From positions 1 through 64,000 of the forward strand of contig JALUTQ010000037.1 of NCBI GenBank assembly GCA_032718865.1: DNA of 64,000 bases, read 5' to 3'. Shown piece by piece: positions 1 through 12,200 of this stretch. Each line of letters begins with the position of its first letter. Positions within the stretch are counted from its first letter, which is position 1. This stretch comes from Tilletia caries. Its lineage: Eukaryota > Basidiomycota > Exobasidiomycetes > Tilletiales > Tilletiaceae. A program made the translations under genes and the position numbers. The notes beneath the pieces were generated by a model. That model saw only the letters and a program-made list of their open reading frames with translations, made no database searches and was not told the origin of the DNA.

Positions 1-480
1 GTGCGGGTCAGACGCTGTATTCTTCCCAGCAGCGTGTCAGACGCACCTGAGACGCACCTGTTACGCACCTGGCGTCATAGTGAACGGCAGCACCACCAGG
101 TGCGGAACAGGTGCGGAACCGGTGCGGATCCCTATTTCCTGATAAAGAAGAAAAAGGAGAGAGAATCGAAAGGTGAGTCGAACGGCGTCCCATAGTACAT
201 AGTGCTGCCAGCTGCCACACAGTAAACCCTGATCCGCGGCTGAGACGCGGTACAGACGCGAGAGGGCCAGACGCCGCTCGGTTGCCGCCCAGCCATGACT
301 CGGCCGTGCTTTGGACGCGGTACAGGCGCGGTGGTCAGGAATTCGACGCTCAACCGCGTCCAGCGCTCGGCTCAGTCACGGTTCAGACGCGATTGAGGAG
401 CGATGACTGATTATCTTACGCAGCTGCTCCTCAGGTTTCCCTTCAGGTGCGGCTCAGACACGTTGCATTCACGATTCGGT
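1..480. repeat. GACGCGG-word repeat block, left end outside the window
   Basis: The stretch is studded with the word GACGCGG/CCGCGTC and near variants (CAGACGC, GGTGCGGA) in both orientations, for example near 247, 254, 318 and 390. I see no convincing coding region. The same word returns at 12420-12555 and near 53835. This is the dense short-word style of the other non-autonomous elements in the window, but no terminal inverted repeat or target duplication can be seen because the left end is missing. Confidence 0.45.
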
Positions 481-1890
481 CACGGTCTTGTATTCCAGCA
501 GTCCTCTCCCACCTCCCCCTGCTCTGCCTGCCACCTCCTCATCCCCCCCACTCCCAAGTCCCAACCTCGCACAGTCGCACCTCTCCCATCAATCCAGCTT
601 CCATCTCCAACCTCCCACTGATCAGATATCTGTAATGCAAACGAAGATGAGTCAGTGACAGCGATATGGCGCATATGTACTACACCTGTCACCTGTGACC
701 TGAATGACAATGAGAAGACTGCGAGTAGAAGAGGGAGGAGCATAATAGCGTCAGCAAGACGACGATCAGAATTAATGACCTTGTATCGTCACGTTGTGCC
801 TTCATTGTTGATACTTGATGCACAGGCCAGCAGCGGACAGAGAGATGGAGGACCTATACGCTGCAGACTTCAGAATAAGTATGAGAGGAGTAAGGCAAAA
901 TAAGAAAGCAAAGGGAGGAAGTGTGTGAGCGCTGTTGTTGATCAAACTTGGAGAACAGAGGAGCATCAATCATCACTGTCAATCAAGCTTCACCTGCTGA
1001 TGAGAGGGTGACGCTTAAGTGGGTCAGCAGTCAGCATCCAACATCAATCGTAACAGTGCAGATGAAGTATCAATGGAGATCAGCGCCCAGCGGGGACAGA
1101 GACGAACGGGAAAGGAAATGTTAGCATGCACTCCGTGTTCAGTGACCTGTGACGCTCCCCTGATTGTCTCCACCAATGTATGCTGTATGGGCCTGCACTG
1201 TAAAGAAAAAGGACTGGCACGATGAGTAGGTGGTTAAGGGTAGTACCATGATTCATGAGCTTTAACACTCATCCAAGTTGAGGGGCGACAGGAAAGTATG
1301 AGTCCATATGTTAAAGGCGAATCGTCAGTCGAGGGAAGTGGTGTCAAAGGGGGAAAGGCAAGATCCACACTCGGACTCACCCACGAATGAACATGCATGC
1401 CGAAACCATGTCCATCTCGAGCCTGGAGTGTTGATGGGCGCCTCGGAGACGCTTGAGAGCGAGAATATCAGTGTGCACAAGCAACAGTAAATCACATCTG
1501 CAATCACATTTCACAACAAAGAAGAAGTGGGTATGGAAGGCAAGGGTGAAAGAGCTGTCAGCATTGTGAGCAGTAGATGAGCAGTAGCGGTATAAAGCAA
1601 AAGATCGTCAAGCTAGTCGACAAGGATCCAGGGTCAGTGATGGGAACTGGGAAGAATCAAAAAAGGAAAGAAAGGTTAGCCATCAGCGACTTGCGGAAAC
1701 CGCCGGAAAAATGGTGGAGCGCATATATCAGGGATGGAACATCCGTCAGGGAGGAGAAAAGGATGGAAGAGCCCTCATAAGGGTGCCGGACTGATGAACA
1801 GTGTTCCGAGCTCGCGGAGGACGAGGAACGGGGTCAGCACGAAGCACAGAACTACAGACGCGCGATCTGGTCACGAGTGATGACATACGT
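481..1890. other. Stretch without a recognisable gene
   Basis: Only short ORFs that resemble nothing known are present on either strand. The 1500-1890 part is purine-rich on the plus strand. It lies downstream of the relic glutamate dehydrogenase on the minus strand and could hold its lost 3' end, but I could not match any of it to the missing C-terminal dehydrogenase sequence. Confidence 0.4.
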
Positions 1891-2111
1891 ACCTGTTCCA
1901 TGATTGAAAGACGTGCTGGAGCCTGGAGAAGAAGAAGGAGAAGAGAGTAACAGAAAACGAGGCCATGAGGAAGAAGGTGGGAAGAGGGGTGAGTAGCAAC
2001 ATACTCACTCACCTTGGGACTTAGGTGGTTGATGTACTGCAAAGAAGAAGAGAAGAAGAAGCGTTCGCGTGCGTTGCGGTGCAAGCCACGGGGCGGGGCT
2101 CTTTCTCTCAC

Positions 2112-4100
2112 CTATTCTGAGCCATCTCCAGACCAGACACGGTAACACCGCCGCTGTTCGCCGCCTTACCGGGACCGTAGTTCTTTCCCTTCGCCATACG
2201 AGTCTTCTCAAGTACGTCAATGGCAGATTGCTCCAGACCCAATGCTGCGATGAGGTGAAGAAGAGTTGTTTAGCCTCGATTGAATGGTGTCAACTTAATA
2301 GAATCGCGTACCATACTCACTTAAGGTTGTCCCCGGAGTAACGCGGAGGGCTCCGCCTCCGCACTTCCAAATTCCGCCGGAATTTTGACTTTCTGAGGCG
2401 AGCTCCGCCTCCGCAGACTAAGACAGAGCGGAAAAAAACCAGCTCCGCGTTCCGACGGAATTATACAAAAAGTTGAAATCCCAGCTCCGCGCTCCGCGTT
2501 TTTCTGTGCGTTTTTCGTAATGCTCCTCCGTGCTCCGTGTATGCGGAGCTCGGAATTCCGCGGAATTCCGTCGGAGCGCAGTGGTGGTATAAGTTGCTCT
2601 CAGAATGACTCTAATACACTCAGAGCTATACATTCACCATCCGACATTGTTGCGGTATTGACTCCAGTGCTATTTTTGAAGCTCTCAACGGATGATGGTG
2701 CCTGTTTTATCCCCTGCGGGTGTCTCGAGGATGCCTATTTTTCTCGAAATTCCGCACTTTCCGCGGAAATTTTTGCGGAATTCCGGCGGAGCGCACCCAA
2801 AATGAGGTCACGTGACCCTTATTTTTCAACTATCACGTGACCTCATAGCTCCGTCGGAATTCCGCGGAAATTCCGCCGGAATTTTTCACACAATTTTTGA
2901 CGACTCCGCGCTCCGCACTTTTTGGCAAGTGGGCCCAGGATTGGGCTCCGCCTCCGCACAAATTCCGGCGGAGTCCTCCAAGCGGACTCCGTGCTTGTTT
3001 AAGATCAAAAATTTCTCAAAAGTGAGCTCCGCGCTCCGCCTCCGGCGGAGCCCTCCGTCGGAGGAGTGCGGAGTCCGCAAAACCCCAGCTCCGCGTCAAC
3101 TCCGGGGACAACCTTATACTCACTTGCTACCCTCAGCCACGTAGCGTGGCAGTGCCGAGGAAGACACCAGCCTCACGACCGGTGAAGCCTGATCAGAAAG
3201 AGGGGCAGAGGGAAGAAACGCGTGAGAATAAGTATGAGACGCGTTGCTGGACACTATGAAGATTGAATGCTCACCAATGTCACCAGCGGGAACGTCTGTG
3301 TTGGGTCCGATGTGACGTTGGAGTTCGGTGGCGAAGGCCTGGAGAGATTTAACGCATCATTAGGAGGAGGGTTAACGCGTAGAAGGATAGACCGAACACT
3401 CACCTTGGTGAAGCGACGGAGCTCGGCATCGGTCTTTCCCTTGGGGTCAAAGTCGGCACCACCTGTGATTGAAAGAGCTTCTGGGCGACGTGGAACAAGG
3501 AGCCAGAGAAGAGATATCGTCACGCGTACTTACCCTTAGCGCCGCCCATGGGCAGGCCAGTGAGAGCGTTCTTGAAGATTTGATCGAAGCCAAGGAACTG
3601 TTCAAAAATGACACGAAGATGAACACAGTGAGCTAAGCCAGTACTTTCCACAAGACCGATATTGCTCGTCAGATAGACGCGTACCCTGAGAAGGAATAAC
3701 GAACTCGGTTAGCCATGCAATCAGGGCAGAAGGAAGAGAAGATGCGCTCAGGTTGACAGCTCACTTGAGGATGGACTCACCGTGGGATGGAAGCCGAGAC
3801 CACCTACTACCTAGAAGCGTCGGAAGTTAGGAGGAAAAGACGGTCAGCTCGCGGTCGATGGAACGCGTCTCGTGTCTACTGGGAGCTCACGCTTGTAAGG
3901 ACTGAGAGAGGAGTTGAACTAGAAGCGATGATGAAGAAGTATCATGGTCAGCACGGAGGGTGATATGCGTCGCGCGTCCCTCTTGCCACGCGTCTACGCG
4001 GTTAATGACCTACCTGAACGCGGTAACCGCGGTTAACGATGGTATTCGCCCTTGTTGTCTCCCCAGACAACGCTGTGCGGAATGTATAGGAAGATCAGCA
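2112..4100 (-). pseudogene. Relic NADP-specific glutamate dehydrogenase, introns retained
   Basis: The intact enzyme makes glutamate from 2-oxoglutarate, ammonium and NADPH in the cytosol. Eight exon pieces can be read on the minus strand, at about 4014-4100, 3891-3918, 3765-3810, 3534-3597, 3404-3462, 3275-3338, 3124-3188 and 2112-2244, most separated by GT-AG introns. They give family hallmarks: [64 protein letters not shown], and near the C-terminus YGPGKAANSGGVTVSGLEMA. About 200 residues between [10 protein letters not shown] and the AIDVLEKTR segment are missing, that is most of the coenzyme-binding domain. There is an in-frame stop after the GREAG segment, frameshifts in exons near 4060, 3790 and 2240, and a lost G in the donor near 3764. 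Retained introns mean a duplicated or decayed genomic copy, not a retrocopy. A 793-bp MITE sits on the intron between the last two exons. Confidence 0.8.
2323..3115. mobile_element. MITE A: AAGG termini, 10-bp target duplication
   Basis: The terminal inverted repeat is AAGGTTGTCCCCGGAGT (17 bp, exact at both ends, continuing imperfectly to ACGCGGAG). It is flanked by perfect 10-bp direct repeats ATACTCACTT at 2313-2322 and 3116-3125. The 793-bp interior has no ORF and is filled with GC-rich palindromic words such as TTCCGCGGAA and TCCGCCGGAA in both orientations. A 9-11 bp duplication is typical of Mutator-like elements, so a MULE-type transposase is the best guess. The target is a 5' splice site of the relic glutamate dehydrogenase gene on the minus strand: the duplicated bases read AAGTGAGTAT there. 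Confidence 0.85.
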
Positions 4101-4468
4101 GCGCGTCAAACGAAGGGCAGAGTGAGAGCATGCGCAAGGGACTGACAGGAAGGTTAGACAGGACGCACCAGACGCGAGCTCGTCGGTGGGCTGCTGCTGG
4201 GAGGGGCTTACGTAGCGTTAAACCGTCAGCAATCAATGAAGGAGAGAGTCAGCAAGGAGAGATCAACGTGAAGAGAACAGTTAGCAACAAGTAAGTCAAC
4301 GTCAGGCGTCCGCCTAAATCAGAAGGTCAAAGCACACGAGAGGGGGGGATCCCGCTCTCCCAAGTAACGAGCAGATGGAACTCGTAGCTGTGGGCGCCAG
4401 AAGCAACGCACCAGTCAGTTATGAAACGGATCATCTAGCACGCTTGGCAGTCCGGTGCACTCACTTAC

Positions 4469-5071
4469 CGCTGTAGTCCTCCTTGGCCATCTGGGCGCCC
4501 TCTTGGACGCGCTGATGCGCAAGTCAGGGAAGAGCTCGAGGGCCGAGTTCGTTTCGCGTTCGCGCCGGAAAAAGGAGAGCATATCGGACTGGGACACTGT
4601 GAAAACAAGCAGAGCAGGATCAGCAAAGTGTGCATAAGGAATAAATCTAGACATCGGGACCATTGAGATTCGAGACTGCTCACATGATTGACGAGTGGTG
4701 ATCTGATGCATGAATCCGGAAATCGTGAGGCGGGAGAGAGAAGGCATTGCCACTTGTCAGGGCCGTGCAAAAAGGTGGATCCGAGACAAATGCACTCTAC
4801 GTCTCTACTCACATGGGATTTGGGAAGGCTTTGAAGTAATTCTGGATCTGTAGCAGAGGGGAAGAATGTCAGAGTCGGCGCGACGCAACATGAGCAGGTG
4901 TAGACTGTAGCAAGGCCTCACTTGGCGCCAACGAAATGCTGTAAGGTAGGAGAGCGGAGAGCAAGATAGAAGAATATAAGAGTCGCGTATGCACGTAATC
5001 AACATCGTCAGAGAAGCAACTCACAGAGAGTAAAAAGAGTCGAAGCTGGAGATAAAGAGAACTGAGGGCAT
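4469..5071 (-). pseudogene. Possible small spliced gene or relic, function unknown
   Basis: Four candidate exons on the minus strand (5025-5071, 4922-4938, 4813-4847, 4469-4588) are joined by GTGAGT-type donors and CAG acceptors and stay open through the joins. The reading starts MPSVLFISSFDSF and passes through SDMLSFFRRERETNSALELF. I do not recognise the family. Another frame of the 4813-4847 exon reads IQNYFKAFPNP, so the exon phases are uncertain and frameshift decay as in the neighbouring GDH relic is possible. A long pyrimidine-rich tract lies directly upstream, as often found before fungal start codons. No stop or 3' end was found. Confidence 0.3.
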
Positions 5072-5860
5072 GGAGGCAGAAAAGGAATTGGGAGGGTGGT
5101 CAGCAAAAAGCGAAGCTGAAAGGAATCGACGGGAGGGCGAGACAGAGTGGCGGGAAGAAGAGAGTGATGAGCGGATCAAAACAAGGCGCGGTGATTGGAA
5201 GAAAAAGAGAGAAAAGTGGGGGGGGGAGGAAGGAGAGGTGTGGTTGTGGGTGTGGGAGAACAGGGGGGGATGATGCGAAGAACGACCGGACGAGACGTCA
5301 GGACAGCAAGGGAAGACCATAGCGAGTGAACCTAGACGATGGAATGGGAACGGAAGCAGCAAGGCGGGAATCTGGGGGAGTGGAGTAGGGAGCAGATGAA
5401 AGAGAAGGAGAAATGCGCGCGACAGGATAGCGAGAGGGGCGGGTACCGATAAGAAGGTAGGGAGAAATGGGCAAGAGGGAGGCGTGCAGACTGCAGAGAA
5501 CCAAGGGAGGACGACCAGACGAGCCGAGCAAACGGAGGAGGCGAACGAAACGACGAGAAGCAGGAAGCTAGGAAGGAACTGTGTCGATAAGGAGAAGGGG
5601 GGGAAGAAAAAGGGGGGGGGAAGAGGAGCGGGAAGATGGTAAAGTCAAAGAGGAGCGTGCGAGGAGGAGAAACGGAAGCAGGTGAGAATGGAGAGGAAGG
5701 GAAAAGGAAGCAGACGAGAAGGGGAAAAAAAGAAGGGGGGGAGAGGAGAAGATCAAGACGGAAAAAGCAGGGTCGCGAGCACGGAAGAGAAACGACTAGG
5801 AAGATGGCTCACAAAACTTGCTGTTGATGGAAATTCGATGCTTGATGTCAGCGTTGCATT
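5072..5860. other. Long polypurine/polypyrimidine tract
   Basis: About 750 bp are almost pure A and G on the plus strand (GAAGAAAAAGAG, GGGGGGGAGGAAGG and similar) with no credible coding sequence. It lies upstream of a minus-strand exon set, where it would be a CT-rich promoter tract, and downstream of the accessory gene relic ending near 5900. Such tracts can form triplex DNA. Confidence 0.5.
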
Positions 5861-5897
5861 ATGATTGAATGTATGCCAGTTGGGAACTTACTTCACT

Positions 5898-8592
5898 GTG
5901 ACTTGTTCTTCTTGGTTCCTTTGATGTCTTTGATATCGGGAATGGGCAGACCGGCCTTCGCGCATTTAATCTGAGTCGATGTCAGGACCACGGTTCCGTC
6001 TCGATGCCGGCTTTGAGCTTGTTCAGAAGGGCCTCTTTCTTCTCGCCCTTTTCAAACGGCTTGGAGGCATGACCGAGGATCTCCACAAGGGAAGCTTTAC
6101 CGAGGCTCTGTGATCGATTAGCAAACATTGTCATCAACAGTCCACGTCCTTAGGCAGCTTTGCTCGTGCATTCAGCATAGGTGTATCAGATTCAGACTCA
6201 CCTTCAAGCTTGCCTCCGTTACGATTCCGTTCTTCAGCTCCACCGCTCCTCTGCTCCGAGATGAAGATCCGGCCGGCATGATCTTCTGACTAGCTGGATC
6301 ACCGTGGGTGTTGGAGGTCGAGGGTGCGTTGATTGCATTTTGTGGGAGCTGAGTGTCGGTGAGCTGGGTGTCGGTCAAAGGGAGTGGAGCAGCCCTGTTC
6401 TGGGCGATATCACCGGTGTTTCCATCCTCAACAGTCTCGGAGCGGCCTTGACCGGCAACAGCGAGGGGAGTTGATTGACGCACGGCCTGAGAGGAGGAAA
6501 GATCGGTCTTGAAGGCGTCCTCGATGTATTCGCTGATTCTCTGGATGTGAAGCTTTATCACAGGCTGCGGTCCCATCCCCGTCTTGTCCCTTTCCTCCTT
6601 CGCAATCGCCCAAATCCGTAGTAGTGCTGCCAACAGACGGCAGGCATTTCGAACCGATTCAAAGGTAATGTGATTCTTGAGGGCATCGTGGTATCTCCAT
6701 GTGCCGATCTCGTCGTGGCCAAACGAAATGCCACTCTTGCTGGGTCCTCGACATCAGGAACAGCTCCTTCCAAACGAGCCAGCCACTTCAAAAACCCTGT
6801 ATTGCCGTCTTGCTCGGGATCAAAGCCATATTCTTCAGCATTTTTCCAACGCATGCAGAGCCCTGAGCACGCTCACGCGCTCTTCTAGTCCGAAGTACTT
6901 TGTCTTGAGGGCGGATAGAAGGGCGGATATTGTTGGATCAGTGAGGCGGTCGTTGTCTCCGGCTCGAATGTCGGCAGCGGAGCGTTTGGAGAGTGACAGC
7001 GGTGGTATGCTCCCGCTCGAGGACCGGCGCACATGGGAGGAGTGAGTGTGGGAGGCTGGTGGGTCCACGGAGCGTCTTGAGTCGGCAAAACTAGTTGGAG
7101 CCACTAGGCGGTTCGAAGCGGCATCAACAAGGAGGTCCAAAGCGGCAGACGTTCGTGTGGGTATGTTAAGACCACGACGTGGAGATGCAGGCAATCCTGT
7201 ATAGAAGAGAAGAGAAGGGTCAGATTGACGATGTGGGATCTTGAATGTATGCCAAATCCTGAGGATATACCGACCTTGAGCGATCGTACGGTTCAAGTTA
7301 CCGGTACCAGACGCAAAAGCCTGTGGAGTGGTTCGACTCGAACCAGCAGCATTGAGAGAGCGAGCGACGGGACGTGAGGCACTGCTAGAAGCAGGAGCTG
7401 CGGTCCGAGCCGAGTTAGAGACACTGGAATCTGTAAGAGCAGGAGCAGTGGTTCGAGAGCCTGTGGGCGAAGAATGTTGTGAGTACTGAGTACGCTGGTA
7501 CGCATATATGCATGTTGGTATCGTCTGAAGCGTACTACTTACTGTTGGTGAACAAAGCATTGGCCTTTGTTCGGAAGGTGATGGAGTCCTTCTCCTCCTC
7601 GTCGCTTGTCATCGAATCGTCGCTCTCTGTACCCTTCTCCCTCGCATTTTTGCTTTCCCTTCCCAGCATTAGTTGACGATCGAGCCGATGCGTTCTGCTT
7701 CTTGCTTGGAGACGGTCGTGCCGAAGATTCGATTGCGTTGCCCGGTTCTGTTGTGGCTTCGTTTCGTTTGTTTGCTGGCAACTTCGACAGGTAATGCATT
7801 CCGCTTGGCTCTCGAGACCGTCTCGCACTTTGACTTCAGATGTTTCTGGATCCAGAACAGCGCCTTGTAGTGCTGGGTGCACCAGGAGAGGACGGGGGAC
7901 CGCTTTTCCAGTCCTTGACAGATGACGATGAGATCTCGGAGGTAGTGGGTCCGGTACAGCTCGTAGTTGCGTGGCTTGTTTCTTAGCCACGCGGGGAGCT
8001 CAATGTCGTCCAACGCGGCCGCGGCGATTTGTACAGCTGTTTCAATCTCGTCTATCATGTCCTCGTCGATCGGATTTCCGTCCATATCGCGAGTGATCTC
8101 CTCTTTGCCGTACTTGCGGTTCTTGTGTAGCTTCTGGGCATCAGCTTGCGTCCACATCATCAGCTCGGCGTTCAGGAATTCCTCCAATGGAATAGATGGG
8201 ATCATCGCCATATCAACGCCATGTAGCACAGCTGCACTGCCGCCGGAGTCTTTGTCGGCGTTGGAAGTGCTGATCGTGCTCTGAGGCTTGTTAAGCAGAG
8301 TAGTGAGACTAGAGTTCGATCTGGCAAGGTCTGTATTCGTGGCCTCCAAGGTAGCGACACGTTCCGAAGTCCGACTCAGCTGTTCCATGAGCGACTGTAT
8401 GTGAGGATGAGTGATGATGATGCGGTGGGGGATGTCGCCAACGTTGTGCTCTCCCCAGAACAGAGTCGGAAGGGAGCGACGATGAGGGTCGAAATGCTCA
8501 TTGTGCTGAATTGAGGGTATGTAGGGGCTGCGAGACGAGCTGCGTTCCGGCAGGAAGCCGTCGCCTTGATAAATCGATTGATAGCCTGTCAT
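5898..8592 (-). pseudogene. Accessory gene of transposon locus 1, frameshifted
   Basis: A start at 8592 (MTGYQSIYQGDGF) opens a long reading frame to 7669 with a coiled-coil-like stretch (QSLMEQLSRTSERVATLEAT) and an acidic stretch (DGNPIDEDMIDEIETAVQI). Further pieces follow through GT-AG introns (donors near 7552, 7275 and 6200): a Ser/Pro-rich linker, a segment ISALLSALKTKYFGLEERVS, then MRWKNAEEYGFDPEQDGN, and ALLRIWAIAKEERDKTGMGP. The last part is LVEILGHASKPFEKGEKKEA, then, one frame over, AGLPIPDIKDIKGTKKNKS. At least four one-base frameshifts are visible, near 7680, 6840, 6710 and 5995. I know no domain here. It lies just downstream of the transposase on the same strand, and a coiled-coil gene also accompanies the second transposase copy, so it is probably transposon-borne. 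Confidence 0.6.
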
Positions 8593-9269
8593 GATGAGAG
8601 AGTGAGGTTGAGAGTGAGGTTGAGAGTGTTCGGAAGGAGCTGTGGTGGTAGTGATGATGGTTAGGAGAGGGAAGGGGCGGTAATGTGATCGACTTTCAAA
8701 ACATACTCGCATCCCGGACAACTCAATCACCAGTGACCAGACTACCTCAGGCTAGTAAGACGAAAGACAAGAGTACGATGCGATGGCTGGATTGTGGTTT
8801 TGAAGTCTGGAGCGCGCTGAAGCGATGAGGAACGATCTGCGGTGGAATGGGGACGCTACAGGGATGGGAGACCAGAGAGAGGTGCATGTATGCGGGTCGA
8901 GACCCGGAACAGGGAAGGAGCGAGCGCAGGAAGGAGTGATCTGTATGCGGTGATGCAAATGATGACGGAATGCAATGACGAGGGTATCCTGGACTTCGAT
9001 GGCGTCGGGAATGGCGGACAGCTCGTGGTGCCGTGGGGGTCGCGAGTCGATATGGTTGTCCGAGCCTGAGTCATGACTCATGAGTGCAATGTGTTATGTG
9101 GATGACCATTGACCGATAACGATGGTCACTGCTGCTGATGCGAAGGTGCGGGCTGGTTCGTGATGAGAAGAGAAGACGGGAATGTCAGTACATGCTTCAG
9201 ACTTTCAGAGATCAACGAGCAGAGCAGTACAACTCACGGACTCCTGCTACGCTGATTGCTGATGCATGT
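8593..9269. other. Spacer between transposon genes
   Basis: A minus-strand ORF at 8752-9081 (start MSHDSGSDNHIDSRPPRHH) is low in complexity and matches nothing I know. Otherwise I see no supported gene. This is the gap between the 3' end of the decayed transposase and the start of the accessory gene. Confidence 0.4.
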
Positions 9270-12200
9270 TTATGAGTAGTGATGATGTGATGGTCCAGTT
9301 GAGGAGAGAGCGGTTCTCTCGATGTTGCCAATTTCTCGAGCCAGTGCATAGGCCTGATTGGGTGAAATGACCTTTGTTGGCAGTTCATCCTCTTTGTTCC
9401 CGATCACAACAAAACAGTATGCTTCAGCATACACTCCGCCTGATGCAGCAAAGCGAGAGCACCTTCGCTTGGCGTTCTCGTCCATCTGCGTTCCCCTGAT
9501 TGACTGGCCGGAAGGAAGAGTGAGCTTGCATCGCGGTTGCGCAAAGGGGTTTTTCGACGGTGACGATACGGTCGCGGACGAGTCGTTCAAGGAGCGGCAT
9601 CACGATATCGTCAACCTCCTCACTGGGTCGATGATTGTCATTGGGCCGCACGGACAAAGTCAGGCGCTGCTCTTCATCGCCAGGAGGAGCAAGGTTGCTC
9701 TCGGTCATGATGCTGAGGACACGCATGTGTTCGCGCTGAACGATGTTGTTGGCAATGTTAGGGAACGGAGCTTTCTTGGAACGCACGGAGCGTTTGGCAA
9801 GCCCAATCTCTCGTTCGCATCGCGCTTGAGAAGAGGTCCGCAAGCTTCCGTGCCAATAGATGAACGTGGCAATGTGCAGCAGTTGATGGACGTAAATGCT
9901 GCAAGGAAGTGTGCTGTATGAGTTGTTGATTCAAGAACCAAGAAGATGCGATGGCAGCAGAGCGAGAGCAGGGAGACATACCTTGACCGGTGAATCCTGG
10001 AGAGATCATCGCTCACGAAGAGCCGCTCCCAAGCATGGACAAATCCTGAGAAGTGTTCTTGAATGAAGGCAAGCTGTCGGGTGGATACCCCGTTGTTGGA
10101 CATCGTCAGCCGTACGCCCTGGACGAGATGGCCGATCATCTCTACCACCGCGATTGTTGCTCCGACGGACAGCAAGAAAGGAAGGAGGTAGTAGTAGGTC
10201 ATCGATGACCACTCGTGAAACTTGTAGTTGGCTGCATGCTCAAAGGGGTTTCGGGGAGCGGAAGCAGCGAAGCAACTGGGGAGGTCAATCCCTGCATCTT
10301 CGACCAGCTGACCGAACAAGGATTCCTGCTCGACCGTGAACGAGAAAGGGTCGCCGGGTAAGTTCTCGTTGAGGGTCGTCCAGATGATGGAGGAGATGTT
10401 GGATCCGAAAAGATGGAAGATGTCGGGAGGGAAGAAAGAAGGGTGAATGAAGCATGGAGAGAAGGCAAGCAAGGGCAATTGTGCGATACCAGTCCTGCGC
10501 TGCACTTCCGCGCTTTCTGCATCGGTCAATGCCTCTCTGAGCTCTTGAAGGGCTTCGGCAAACGACTCGTTGGTGCGCAATGTGAGGTTGAAGGGGTCGT
10601 AGAGCTCCGGTCGGTCGATGTTGCGCTGCCGCCTCGTCCTTCCCCAGCTCGCCTCCGCATACTTACCCACCGTACGCAGTGGGAAGTACCCGACCACCTG
10701 CCTGCTCGCAGGATAGTTTGCTACCATCAGGCAGGTCTTGCAGCCCGATTAGCCCTGATATCCTGTCATGCCATTGATCTTCGTCGATCCTGGCTGATCG
10801 GCACGCCCAGCAACCAACCAAGCCCGCCACAAGAACCATTCCTGTTTCGCCTCGTCCCAGATCCAGTACCCCAAAGCTGCGCGTGCCAGTTCCTGCATGA
10901 TCGGCCACAGAAACGACTCGATGTCTCCTGGAGACTTCGGACCGGAAATGATGGTGCTGACAAATGTGCTGGACCTTTTGAAGCGTGAGGAGAGCGGGGT
11001 GTTGAGTGGAATGAGAAGAACTATCCAACCGTCCGAGTCTGCTTTGTTCAACATCTGCGCGCCGTCCGTGCTCAGCATGAACAGGTCATATCGTGGGTCG
11101 TCAAAGAGACCTGTTTCAAGCAAGTGTTGGTGAATCTCGCCGTCTGGCCAGTCCTGGAAGACGTGTCCTGCTGTTCCAAACGTGTTCTTCGACTGTAGAC
11201 CGCGGTCGAAAAGGTATGAGCTCGTCTGTTGAGATCGAAACTGAGCGCGAAGAATTCTGGGAAGGAGAGGAAGAGTGATGTATCTGCGCCGCGGCTTTCC
11301 GGTTCGATCAAAGCGAGGCTCGCCACAAACCTCTCCATCTCTCACATGTGGGCAATGATCCAAATCTGCGTTCGGGCCGACGTAGGCAATGCAAGAGTTG
11401 ACGCACATATCGTGCTCGTTCTGCTCGATGCCCGTCACTGACTTTACCAAAGTCAGAGCCCGCTTCTTGCTGAGGATATTGATAGTCGGATTTCGATCGT
11501 TGTAGCGTTTTTGCGAAGCCGCTGTAGACCCGCTCCGTCCCGTCCACCTCGACCCAAGTTTGAAGGTGTCGAACCGTTTCCTGCTCGCTGGGGGTAAGGT
11601 CTTGGAATCGGAGTCCTCTTCCCTGTCGCCTGGGCATCGGACCTGGATCGTAATCGTCTACTAGCTCGTTAAAGCGGTCTTGCGCATGAGTCGAGCGCGT
11701 GTATCGATCTCTCGCTCCTCCGGCTGCTGCCGCTGGCTGTCTTGCGCGTCCCTCTTCTTCTCCGTCGCTATCAGAATTGCTGTGATCCCGATACCGTTCC
11801 AAATTGCCGTCGTTCTCCTCGTCATCGTCGCCGTCACTCGGAGCACTGTCTCCAAGGAAAAGAAGCAAATCTGAGGCGACGGGCTCAGCTCCTTGTCCTT
11901 CGTCCTCGCTCCCAGACATGTCCACATCGTCGGCAAGGGAAAAACCGTTGTCGAAGCCGTCATCTGAGGATGGTCCGAGGGTTTTCGCCATAAGCTTCCT
12001 CCTCCTGCTGCTGCTGCTCCTCCCCCTCCTCCTTCTGCTCCTCCTGGTCCTCTTCCTCCTCCTCTTGTTCCTGCTCCTCCTTCTCCTCCGCCGCCCCCTG
12101 CTCCGCTTCTGTCTCCACTGCAATCTGCCCCTCGTTCCGCTGCAGAGCAAGAAGAAGCGCTCTTGCTGGCGGGTACCCGAGAGCCTCCGCGCGGCTGACC

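Noticed and set aside
1896..2039. Two further exons (YINHLSPK, APARLSIMEQ) as the C-terminus of the glutamate dehydrogenase relic
   Set aside because: Splice-like sites are present, but joining them gives a stop at once and the residues do not resemble the dehydrogenase C-terminus.
9358..9921. 187-residue plus-strand ORF opposite the transposase C-terminus
   Set aside because: The minus strand there has the conserved CEREIGLAKRS and LPSGQS motifs; the plus ORF is its complement.
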